64,000 nt of DNA. Source: Polaribacter sp. SA4-10 (GTDB lineage Bacteria; Bacteroidota; Bacteroidia; Flavobacteriales; Flavobacteriaceae). The translations under genes and the position numbers were made by a program. The notes below the pieces were generated by a model. The model searched no databases and was not told the origin of the DNA. It saw only the letters and a list, made by a program, of their open reading frames with translations. Positions 52,160-60,086 of the stretch are shown here, piece by piece; the stretch's first letter is position 1, and each line of letters starts with the position of its first letter. Where the stretch lies: NCBI RefSeq assembly GCF_002163835.1, contig NZ_CP019331.1, forward strand, positions 2,703,001-2,767,000, given 5' to 3'.

Positions 52160-53716
52160 ATGAAAAAAATTATAATTTTAATAGTTGGCCTTGTAAGTGC
52201 CAATGTTGCATGGTCTCAAGATCTGCATGTAGGTTCAGGAGCAGCAATAACAACGTTACCCGGTAGCGTATTATTTTCAGGAAGCAATACCTCCGTAGAT
52301 GCATCAGCAAGCTTAACCACTACCTCAGATGCTACTGTAAGTGGCTCTTTTATTGTGAGTGGCACCACAACAGGAGACATTACGTATAAGCGTTATATAC
52401 CTGACACTGATTGGCATTTGGTTTCTGCACCTGTTACAAGTCAAAGCATTCCTACTTTTGTAGGGGTTGCTGGCAATGCAGTAGCTCAAAGTGGTACAAC
52501 AAGTAATTACGGGGTGTCTTATTACAACAACACCAATGCTGCGGGTAATCGTTGGACGTATCATAATACGGCAACCACGGCTCCAGAAAATCAAGAAACA
52601 TTAACAAATTTTGTTTCGGGGCAAGGGTATAGTATGAAGAAGGCCGCTACTGGCGCTTACACCTTTACTGGTGCCATGGCAAACACAGATGTTGCTGTGT
52701 CAATACCAACTGTAAATGCTGGTACGCATCGTTGGAGTTGTATTGGAAACCCGTTTCCATCATTTTTAGCTGTAAATAATGCTGCAAATGCAGTGGCAAA
52801 TGTGTTAACAGGTAACCTTGGTAATTTAGACCCAAGTTTTGCTTTTTTATATGTTTGGAATGGAACTTCTTATGATCCTATAGGGCTTTCGGATACTGCT
52901 TTACAGTTAGCTCCAGGGCAAGCTTTTATGGTGAAAGCAATTAATTTGAATGAAACATTTACCTTTAGCAAAGGTTTACAAAACCATAACAGTGGTCCAA
53001 CCACTTTTTATAAAGGGAGTTCTTCAATACCTACTATTTTAGTAAATCTTACAAGTGGTGCTGTAAACAAAGCTACAAAATTAACGTTTTTAGACAGCTC
53101 AACTACAGGTTTAGATGTAGGGTATGATGCAGGTGCCTACCAAGACGGTACCCCTTCATTTTCTATAAACACCCATTTGGTATCCGATAGCCAAGGCATC
53201 GATTTTACCAGACAATCTTTACCAACAAGTGTTTTAGATAGTGAGGTAGCAATACCTTTATCTGTGTACGCTGCTGTAAATAAAAAATTAACATTTAGTG
53301 TAGCTGCTAATAATGTGCCAGACGGCGTAGCAGTCTATTTAGAAGATAGCTTTAACAATACTTTTACAAACCTAACCGATGCATCTGTAGAAATAACAAC
53401 TACTACTGCTTTAAATGGTATTGGTCGGTTTTACCTACGTACCTCTAGTAGTGTCTTAAGTTTAGAGAATAACGTTGTAGATAATAGTGTAAACTTATAT
53501 AAAACTTCTAATAGTACGCTAAAAATTACAGGTTTAAAAGCACAAGGTAATGCTACGCTTCAAATGTATAACATTGGTGGTAAAGAAGTATTGGCTACAC
53601 AATTTGTTGCACAGCGTGTAAAAGAAATTTCATTACCAATGTTACCAACAGGCGTTTACATTGTAAGTGTTGTTTCTAAATTGGGTACGTTTCATAAAAA
53701 ATTAATTATCGAATAA
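52160..53716 (+). CDS. Secreted surface protein with T9SS C-terminal sorting domain
   Basis: The 518-residue product has a signal peptide (about 1-19, ending AWSQ). The body is rich in Thr, Ser, Asn and Gly and is likely beta-structured, with adhesin-like wording such as WHLVSAPVTSQSIPTF and SCIGNPFPSFL. The last ~75 residues are a type A T9SS sorting domain (LQMYNIGGKEVLAT ... LPTGVYIVSVVSKLGTFHKKLIIE), so it is exported across the outer membrane and anchored or released. It lies directly before the 60-residue protein and the DGR target, probably in one transcript. Codon use is more GC-rich and Thr-heavy than in the housekeeping genes. Confidence 0.88.
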   Translation: MKKIIILIVGLVSANVAWSQDLHVGSGAAITTLPGSVLFSGSNTSVDASASLTTTSDATVSGSFIVSGTTTGDITYKRYIPDTDWHLVSAPVTSQSIPTFVGVAGNAVAQSGTTSNYGVSYYNNTNAAGNRWTYHNTATTAPENQETLTNFVSGQGYSMKKAATGAYTFTGAMANTDVAVSIPTVNAGTHRWSCIGNPFPSFLAVNNAANAVANVLTGNLGNLDPSFAFLYVWNGTSYDPIGLSDTALQLAPGQAFMVKAINLNETFTFSKGLQNHNSGPTTFYKGSSSIPTILVNLTSGAVNKATKLTFLDSSTTGLDVGYDAGAYQDGTPSFSINTHLVSDSQGIDFTRQSLPTSVLDSEVAIPLSVYAAVNKKLTFSVAANNVPDGVAVYLEDSFNNTFTNLTDASVEITTTTALNGIGRFYLRTSSSVLSLENNVVDNSVNLYKTSNSTLKITGLKAQGNATLQMYNIGGKEVLATQFVAQRVKEISLPMLPTGVYIVSVVSKLGTFHKKLIIE

Positions 53717-53729
53717 AAACTTCAATTAA

Positions 53730-53912
53730 ATGAAAGTAAATAACAAGAAATTTGTGGAGCAAGAAAAAGAAGAAATCTCTAGAAAAGAAGCCATTTCTAA
53801 AATAGGAAATTATGGAAAGTATGCTGCTTTAACAGCATTAGGTACGTATCTAATTTTAAGTCCACAAAAAGCACAAGCTGCTAGTGCTGAGTCACCAGGT
53901 ACTGGTTTCTAA
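53730..53912 (+). CDS. 60-residue membrane-associated hypothetical protein
   Basis: The product begins with a charged region (residues 1-25, containing ISRKEAISKIGNYGKYAA), then one hydrophobic segment (about 28-45, ALTALGTYLILSP), and ends KAQAASAESPGTGF. It is not a classical signal peptide because the hydrophobic part comes late. I do not recognise a function, but it sits 13 nt after the T9SS protein and 66 nt before the DGR target and is probably co-expressed with both. Confidence 0.7.
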   Translation: MKVNNKKFVEQEKEEISRKEAISKIGNYGKYAALTALGTYLILSPQKAQAASAESPGTGF

Positions 53913-53978
53913 AAATAAACACACAAATAGCATTTAAATAAAAATAACAATTAACTAACAAAAAAAGAAAATAAAATT

Positions 53979-54863
53979 ATGAAAAAACTATTATTATGTG
54001 CTGCATTTATAGCGGCAAGTTTTACAACAGTTGCACAGGTTGGTGTTGGTACCGCAACGCCACAAGCAGCTTTAGATGTAGTGTCTACAACTAGTGGTGT
54101 TCTTTTGCCGCGTGTTGCTAATATTGCCGCAGTTACCGCTCCCGTAAATGGAATGCTTATTTACGATCTATCAAGTAACTGTTTTAAAGGGTTCGAAAAT
54201 GGGGCCTGGACCTCTTGTTTTAATATTCAGGTAGGTGAAAATGATGTTGTATCTACTACCGGTAAAATATGGATGGACCGTAATTTAGGAGCAACACAAG
54301 TAGCCACTGGTAGTCAAGATTTTGCATCTTATGGAAATTTATATCAATGGGGTAGAGCTGCAGATGGCCACCAAGTAATAATGCGAGATGCAGCCACATT
54401 ACCAAATGGTACTAATCCACCAAGCGGTTCTTCTTCATCTGCAGCAGGGCCAGTGGCTAGTGGTAGTGAAGGTGCAAACTTTATTACTGGTAATTCTGAT
54501 TGGTTAAGTACACAAGATGATGTGCGTTGGAGCACTGGTACAGAAATAGCTCCTGTAAAAACTGCTAACGACCCTTGTCCATCTGGGTATAGAGTGCCAA
54601 CCGAGACAGAATTAACCCAAGAACATCTTTCTTGGTCTTCTAATGATAGTGATGGAGCCATAGATAGCCCATTAAAATTACCTCTTGCGGGCCGCCGCTA
54701 CTCCAGTAATGGTACGCTTTACAGTGTTGGCTCAAATGGCTACTATTGGTCAAGTACCGTAAGTAGTACGGGCGCACGTTTCCTGTACTTCGATAGCAGT
54801 AATGCTAACATGTACAATGACACTCGTACCTACGGCTTCTCGGTACGTTGCATTAAGGATTAA
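53979..54863 (+). CDS. DGR target protein, secreted, with variable C-type-lectin-like C terminus
   Basis: The 294-residue product has a signal peptide (1-20, TTVAQ), a conserved surface-protein segment (GVGTATPQAALDVVSTTSGVL, about 21-80) and a FISUMP-type domain (about 85-294): WMDRNLGATQVA, YGNLYQWGRAADG, ANDPCPSGYRVPTETE and the end YGFSVRCIKD. The last ~60 residues are the variable repeat: 15 codons between residues 239 and 285 differ from the template, and 14 of these are Asn in the template but Arg, Tyr, Ser, Gly, Phe, Asp or Thr here. The fixed scaffold (YYWSSTVSS, FSVRCIK) surrounds the varied sites, as in lectin-fold DGR targets. Its ligand is unknown. Confidence 0.93.
   Translation: MKKLLLCAAFIAASFTTVAQVGVGTATPQAALDVVSTTSGVLLPRVANIAAVTAPVNGMLIYDLSSNCFKGFENGAWTSCFNIQVGENDVVSTTGKIWMDRNLGATQVATGSQDFASYGNLYQWGRAADGHQVIMRDAATLPNGTNPPSGSSSSAAGPVASGSEGANFITGNSDWLSTQDDVRWSTGTEIAPVKTANDPCPSGYRVPTETELTQEHLSWSSNDSDGAIDSPLKLPLAGRRYSSNGTLYSVGSNGYYWSSTVSSTGARFLYFDSSNANMYNDTRTYGFSVRCIKD
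54679..54859 (+). repeat. DGR variable repeat (VR)
   Basis: 181 bp at the 3' end of the target gene align without gaps to 57326-57506. There are 20 mismatches, 19 where the template has A (4 A-to-C, 6 A-to-G, 9 A-to-T). The last 28 bp (from ACGGCTTCTCGG to AAGGA) are identical and probably hold the initiation-of-mutagenic-homing (IMH) site. Identity ends exactly at 54679 and 54859. Confidence 0.95.
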
Positions 54864-54870
54864 TTACTTT

Positions 54871-54944
54871 GGGTTTTTGTACCCTTTATACTTAAACTGG
54901 TTGTCCCGTAGGGCAGCCAGTTTTTAAAACACCGCTTTAGCGGT
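54871..54944 (+). terminator. Hairpins just after the variable repeat: terminator and possible DGR homing hairpin
   Basis: AAACTGGTTG(T)CCC pairs with GGGCAGCCAGTTT (54894-54923) and is followed by TTTTT, a strong terminator for the target gene. A second perfect hairpin, ACCGC-TTTA-GCGGT (54931-54944), begins 72 nt after the VR. DGRs commonly have a short GC-rich hairpin or cruciform downstream of the VR that helps retrohoming; either hairpin could have that job. The rest of 54864-55079 is AT-rich and probably carries the promoter of the next gene. Confidence 0.65.
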
Positions 54945-55079
54945 CAAAATAAAAATTTAAAAAAGTAGGTTTGTTTTATACCTAGTTTGTTGTGTTCTTC
55001 TTTAAGCACCTAAGAGTTTCACGCAACAACAAGCAAACAACAAACAAAACCGTAACGTTGGTCTTTAACAAAAAAAGCA

Positions 55080-55541
55080 ATGACTTTAAAAGAAAAAGTA
55101 ACTTTAGCAGCACAACCTAATAGGTTGTACCTTTTTAAAGAAGGCATGTTTTACAAAGCGTATAACCAAAATGCAATGTGGTTTGTACAAAAAATAAAAC
55201 GGTACAATGTAACGGTTAAATACATAAAAAATATACAGCAAGAGGTGTTTAGTATTGGTTTTCCTGTAACCTACTTAAATACATTAAATTTAAAGCCTTT
55301 TACTGCACAAAATATAGATAATACGGCTTCAAATTTATGTTGTTATACCATAACACAACAGCCTATAAAAACAACAAACTATATAAGTTGGTGTGCTAAT
55401 TTGCCAAGGCCAAATGCACAACCAATACAAACAATAAAACCATACACAAACATACGTACGCAACTACAAAATTTTAATATGGCAATAAAAACACCTATAG
55501 AAGCCTTTGAGTTTTTAATACAGTTAAAAAAAATGTTATAG
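55080..55541 (+). CDS. DGR-associated MutS-domain-I-like accessory protein
   Basis: The 153-residue product has RLYLFKEGMFYKAYNQNAMWF (positions about 15-35), which resembles the LLLFRVGDFYE...A block of MutS domain I, followed by a mixed alpha/beta segment ending in SIGFPVTYLNTL. The ATPase and clamp domains of MutS are absent. Small MutS-like proteins are known next to some Bacteroidota DGR reverse transcriptases, where they may replace or assist Avd (role unproven). It lies between target and RT; the 121-nt gap to the RT has no other ORF. Confidence 0.7.
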   Translation: MTLKEKVTLAAQPNRLYLFKEGMFYKAYNQNAMWFVQKIKRYNVTVKYIKNIQQEVFSIGFPVTYLNTLNLKPFTAQNIDNTASNLCCYTITQQPIKTTNYISWCANLPRPNAQPIQTIKPYTNIRTQLQNFNMAIKTPIEAFEFLIQLKKML

Positions 55542-55662
55542 TGTGTTATTTTAGTATACAGTAACCCGTCTTGTTTGCACACATCTTGTTAGCCTGGGAT
55601 AGTCTTACGCAATAGTAAGCAACCAAAAACCCACCAACTATAGAACCATATCCAAATAAAAA

Positions 55663-56886
55663 TTGCAAAACTTAACAGAACAACTTTACTTCTCTTACTT
55701 AGATGCGCGTAAAAACAAACGTAACACGCATAATCAATTAGCTTTCGAGCTAGATTTAGAGCATAATTTATGCACTCTAGCAGCTCAAATTTATACCAAT
55801 AGCTACCAACCAAAACCGGCTATTGCGTTTATAGTAAATAAACCTGTGCAAAGAGAAATTTTTGCAGCAGATTTTGCAGATCGTGTAGTACATCATTTAA
55901 TTTACAGGTGTTTATACCATAAACACGTAGATCCTTTTTTTATAAAAGATAGTTACAGTTGCCGTAAGGGAAAAGGTACACTTTATGGCGTAAAAAGAGC
56001 AACTCATTTTATACGTTCTTGCACACAAAACTATACACAAGAAGCGTACATTTTAAAATTAGATATCTCGGGTTATTTTATGAATATGAGCCATAACTTA
56101 CTATACAATAAAGTAATGGCTTTTATAACTAAAAAAGAGTATTTAGGCATCCCTTCAAAAACATTAATACAGCTTTTACGCAAAACAATTTTTGCAGATG
56201 TAGCTAGTAATTGCCACATAAAAGGTAGTAAAAGCGAATGGGTTGGGCTACCAAAAGATAAAAGTTTATTTAACAAACCCGCTGGTATTGGCTTGCCAAT
56301 TGGTAACTTAACTTCACAAATATTTGGTAATATTTATTTAAATCAACTAGACCATTATATAAAAAACACCTTGCAAATTAAATATTATGGCAGGTATGTA
56401 GATGATATGATATTTGTGCATAAAAATAAAACAGTGTTAAAAAAAATAATACCCAAAATACAAGCACAGTTAGACATTGTTGGATTAACAATACATCCTA
56501 AAAAAATGTACTTGCAACATTACACAAAAGGCGTTTTGTTTTTAGGGCATTATATAAAGCCATACAGAGCGTATATAAGCAATCGTACAAAAGCAAATTT
56601 TTATAAGGCCATACCTACAATAAATCATTTAATTACTGCAAATTTTCAAATTACCTGGGAAACAATGATAAAAGTAAGAGCATTATTAAACGCTTATTTA
56701 GGTACTTTAAGCCATGCTAAATGTTATAACCTAATAGTAAAAACATTACAAAACCTAGACAGTAAATTTTATTACTTTTTTGGGTTCACAAAAAACTATT
56801 CTAAAACCTATATAAAAAAAGACTATTGGCTATGGCACTATACACAAACCTACCTGTTTACAAAACAAGCTACGATGTATTGTTAG
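55663..56886 (+). CDS. Diversity-generating retroelement reverse transcriptase
   Basis: The 407-residue product starts at TTG 55663; a stop codon lies 6 nt upstream and there is no early ATG. RT motifs are in order: REIFAADFADRVVHHLI (about 64-80), SYSCRKGKGT (98-106), LKLDISGYF (131-139, first catalytic Asp), GLPIGNLTSQIFGNIYL (210-226; the [IVL]GxxxSQ form is diagnostic for DGR RTs, where group II RTs have QGxxxSP), YVDDMIF (245-251, catalytic Asp pair) and KGVLFLGHYIKPY. There is no maturase or endonuclease domain. It should copy the TR RNA with errors at adenines. Confidence 0.96.
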   Translation: MQNLTEQLYFSYLDARKNKRNTHNQLAFELDLEHNLCTLAAQIYTNSYQPKPAIAFIVNKPVQREIFAADFADRVVHHLIYRCLYHKHVDPFFIKDSYSCRKGKGTLYGVKRATHFIRSCTQNYTQEAYILKLDISGYFMNMSHNLLYNKVMAFITKKEYLGIPSKTLIQLLRKTIFADVASNCHIKGSKSEWVGLPKDKSLFNKPAGIGLPIGNLTSQIFGNIYLNQLDHYIKNTLQIKYYGRYVDDMIFVHKNKTVLKKIIPKIQAQLDIVGLTIHPKKMYLQHYTKGVLFLGHYIKPYRAYISNRTKANFYKAIPTINHLITANFQITWETMIKVRALLNAYLGTLSHAKCYNLIVKTLQNLDSKFYYFFGFTKNYSKTYIKKDYWLWHYTQTYLFTKQATMYC

Positions 56887-57191
56887 ACGTACATAGATAT
56901 ACAAACACCTTTACAAGAGAACATAAATACACGATAGGTGAAAAACTAAAAGAAGAAAGTATACAGGTGCTAATAGCTATTTTTAAAGCAAACAAAGCTA
57001 AAAAAAATAACAGATTAGTACACATAGATACCGCAAGAGAACATGTAGAGTTGTTACGTTTGCTATCTCGTATAGCAAAAGAGTTAGAGGTACTAACTGC
57101 AAGACTTTATGTGGCCTTAAACTTAAAAATAGAAGAAGTATCAAAACAACTAACAGCATGGCAAAAATACACGGCCGGAGCTATTACCTAA
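56832..57191 (+). CDS. avd: DGR accessory variability determinant (Avd-like four-helix bundle)
   Basis: The ATG at 56832 gives 119 residues and overlaps the RT by 55 nt in another frame. The protein is all-helical, basic and of Avd size: VYKTSYDVLLDVHRYTNTFTREHKYTIGEKLKEES, then a Lys/Asn-rich loop, HVELLRLLSRIAKEL and a final helix. The YTIGEKL block and helix pattern match the Avd / 23S intervening-sequence protein fold, a pentameric barrel that binds RT and the template RNA. It is followed by the template repeat. Confidence 0.9.
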   Translation: MALYTNLPVYKTSYDVLLDVHRYTNTFTREHKYTIGEKLKEESIQVLIAIFKANKAKKNNRLVHIDTAREHVELLRLLSRIAKELEVLTARLYVALNLKIEEVSKQLTAWQKYTAGAIT

Positions 57192-57325
57192 ATTTTTTAT
57201 AAATTTAATAATAGGAGTGTTTTGTAATCCTAACACAACTCTTACAAATTGTAAGGACATGTTTTTTTAAACATTTAGTATACAAATATATGTTGTATAT
57301 TAAATTACAAGTTTGTGTTTAATAG
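57192..57325 (+). ncRNA. Leader of the DGR template RNA
   Basis: This 134-nt AT-rich, non-coding stretch between avd and the template repeat is presumably the 5' part of the template RNA. It can form partial hairpins (GGAGTGTT with AACACAACTC; CTTACAAATTGTAAG is a perfect small one near 57241). No clear promoter is seen, so the RNA may be processed from the RT-avd transcript. Confidence 0.45.
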
Positions 57326-57506
57326 TACCTCTTGCGGGCAACCGCAACAACAGTAATGGTACGCTTAACAATGTTGGCTCAAATGGCAACTATTGGTCAA
57401 GTACCGTAAGTAGTACGAACGCACGTAACCTGAACTTCAATAGCAGTAATGCTAACATGAACAATAACAATCGTGCAAACGGCTTCTCGGTACGTTGCAT
57501 TAAGGA
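57326..57506 (+). repeat. DGR template repeat (TR)
   Basis: This invariant 181-bp copy of the VR contains about 60 adenines by hand count. In the target's frame it is rich in AAC and AAT (Asn) codons, whose adenine changes cannot create stop codons. The open frame running through it (57313-57561) is a by-product of templating, not a gene. Only about 50 nt separate it from the next CDS, so any downstream spacer RNA needed for cDNA priming would run into that gene. Confidence 0.95.
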
Positions 57507-57557
57507 AAACAATTTTTGCCATGCTTTTAAAATAATAATTAAAAAAGAAAGATTAAG

Positions 57558-58902
57558 ATGAGAAACGCATTACTACTAACATTATTACTAGCAAACATAC
57601 TGCAAGCAAAGGCTCAAACACTAAAGGGCACATTAACACAACATAAAGGGCAAACAATAACCTTAATAGGCTTTAACTATTACAAAGCATTAGATTTAGA
57701 CAAAACAGTTGCAGATAGCCTTGGTAATTTTAGCCTAAACTACCCAAAAAATTACAAAGGTATGGGCATCTTAAAAACCCAAGATAATAGTAGTTTAGTA
57801 ATGCTACTTAAAAAATCTAAAACACAAATTACAGGCACACATTTAAAAGATGCAGCTAGTTTACAGTTTATAAATAGTAAAGAAAACAACCAATTTGTAA
57901 CGTATGCAAAGACATATACCCAAGGCAAACAAGCGTACAGCGCATGGCGTTATCTAAAACCCAAGTATACAAATATAGAAACTTTAAAAACAGAAAAAAA
58001 AAGTACTACAAACAATAGACAAAGAGTTAGAACGTTTAGAGCAAGTAGCTGCCAATGCTATAAAATTAATACCAGAAAAAAGCTATTTACATTGGTTTTT
58101 ACCCATGCAAACTTTGGTAAAAGACATGCCAGAAACCATCCATAAGTATACAGAGAACTTACCTAAAAACATACAGCAGTTTAGAAGTATAGACTTTAGC
58201 CACCCAAATTTTAAAACAAGTGGTTTATTTAAAGAATTGATAGAAGGGCATTATTTTTTACTAGAAAATATGGGGCAAAATTTAGACAGTGTCTATACCC
58301 AAATGAATACAAGTACAGATTATTTAATTAAAAGCCTAAAGAAGAATGACAGCTTGTTAAACACCGTTTCAGAAACACTGTTTAAATACTTTGAAAAACG
58401 AAGTTTATACCCTGCAGCAGCACATTTAGCTACCCAAATGCTAAGCCAAGACCAATGTGTGTTAAGCACCAGTTTAGCCAATACGATGCAAAAATATAAA
58501 GATTTAAAAGTGGGTGCTATTGCACCAGATATACAACTAGATGCAAGCACCACATTAAGTAGTATTAAAAAACCGGTATTGCTTGTGTTTGGTGCAAGTG
58601 GGTGTACACACTGCAAAAAAGAAGCTTTAGAATTATTAGGCTATTATGACACTTGGAAAGCCAGAAAAAATATAGAAGTAGTGTATATAAGCTTAGACAC
58701 AGATAAACAAGCTTTTAAAACCACTTACCAAAATACGCCTTGGCAAACCTATTGCGATTATAAAGGTTGGGAAACCCAAGCAGCAAAAGACTATTATATA
58801 AACGCTACACCAACCTATTTTTTATTAGATAAAGATTTAAAAATATTGGTGCATCCTAGATCTTTAGGGCAAGTAGATGCTTGGGTTACTCACAAGTTGT
58901 AG
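57558..58902 (+). pseudogene. Exported thioredoxin-like (TlpA/AhpC-type) protein broken by a frameshift
   Basis: The first frame starts at ATG 57558 with a signal peptide (MRNALLLTLLLANILQAKAQ) and a DUF4369-like domain. Coherent sequence then switches frame at a run of nine A (57994-58002); with eight A the frames join as ...ETLKTEKK-VLQTIDKELERLEQ... and continue to 58902, about 447 residues. The second part ends in a thioredoxin fold with VFGASGCTHCKKEALELL (CxxC) and NATPTYFLLDKD. Such proteins are periplasmic thiol oxidoreductases. The break may be a real mutation, phase variation, slippage-corrected, or a sequencing error. Confidence 0.8.
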
Positions 58903-59121
58903 TTGTTGTTATAAAGTTACCTCTTTGTTCTGCTACACTTGTTGTAGTATCTATAAAATAAGCATTTACAAAAAAAAATACGGACATAAATTCTGGGTAA
59001 CAGTATAATTTTGTTATTGCTTTATACGTCTTCCTTCTTAAAAATAAAATTGAAACACAAACTACAAAAAATAACTATTTTTTATTATTTTAGAAACTAG
59101 ATATTAAAAATAAAAAAATAG

Positions 59122-59155
59122 GACACCTTTAATTTTTTATCAGGTGTCATTTTTT
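59122..59155 (+). terminator. Intrinsic terminator downstream of the thioredoxin-like gene
   Basis: GACACCT/AGGTGTC (59122-59128 with 59142-59148) has a 13-nt AT loop and is followed by TTTTTT. A-rich sequence on its left could make it bidirectional. Confidence 0.65.
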
Positions 59156-60039
59156 AGAAACAGATAAACAACCATTTAAGATACTTTCTAAATATTAGAA
59201 ACCACTTTTACACTTAAAGTACCCCATCTGTCTCCGCAAGAACGCAAACAGTTTGGTGGTGTTAATGCGCAAAACAAATTAAGTATTAAGAAAGTAACAG
59301 GTTATAGAGAAAGGCAACCTAGTTTAAGTAGACCAGATATACAATAGGCAGCTTATTTACAAAATCATAATAATCCAAATTTTTTGTCAAAACGAAGCAA
59401 AACGTTTAACAGGACAGGTAAGGGTGTTTAAAATGCTAAAAAAATGTATAAATAGGATAATGACCAAGTCTCTTTAATAGATTATAGTTATACTCAATAC
59501 AAAAACAAGTCTAGAGCAATAGAACACAAAACTGTATTCATGGAAAGATAAGTATTGTGATTTTTAAGAAAAACAAGTTGTTAACTTTAAAACGATGGTG
59601 TAAAAGACGCTTCTACTTTACTTCTTATAGAAAAACAAAGAAACATATTAGTAGGAGTACACTATTGAAGAAAATAATTATAAAAATGGTAAAGCATTAG
59701 TTGTGAAGTTATTGAGTTTATTTTTTTTAAAATAGTTAGATTGTTTAAAAACTTGGTAACACCTGCGCTACAAATTCTCTTAACTTTTTACTTTATGTCT
59801 CCCTAAAATAACTTGTTAGATTATATATAGGTAATCAAAGTTACCTTCTCTTTTTTATCCGCCTTCCGTAAGTGTTAACCTAAAAGGTTTCTATAATTGG
59901 GTTAGAAGGGGTAATGTGTTGCTTAACGCTACGGTAAGCTATATTTATCAAGATATATGCCACTGGTTATTTTCAGTACTATTACTTAGTGTTTTTAGTA
60001 TTAATACGGTGTTTATTTGGTATATATAAATCTATATTT

Positions 60040-60086
60040 GCCAACTCTTACAATAAATTAGACGATTATTTATTGTGGGAGTTGGC
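60040..60086. repeat. Long imperfect inverted repeat (hairpin)
   Basis: GCCAACTCTTACAATAAA pairs with TTTATTGTGGGAGTTGGC through 18 positions, two of them G-U, around an 11-nt loop. TATATTTG (60033-60040) directly precedes it. There is no T run after it on either strand, so it is not a simple terminator. It may be a small RNA or the end of a lost mobile element. Confidence 0.5.

Noticed and set aside
52325..52594. Antisense 89-residue frame in the T9SS protein gene
   Set aside because: No homology pattern; the sense strand encodes a coherent secreted protein.
55663..56886. Group II intron or retron instead of a DGR
   Set aside because: No maturase/endonuclease domain, no intron RNA ends and no msr/msd; the GxxxSQ motif and the A-specific TR/VR pair indicate a DGR.
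57313..57561. 82-residue open frame over the template repeat
   Set aside because: It starts at an unlikely place and simply reads the TR in the target's frame; an Asn-rich product with no signal or start signals is a by-product of templating.
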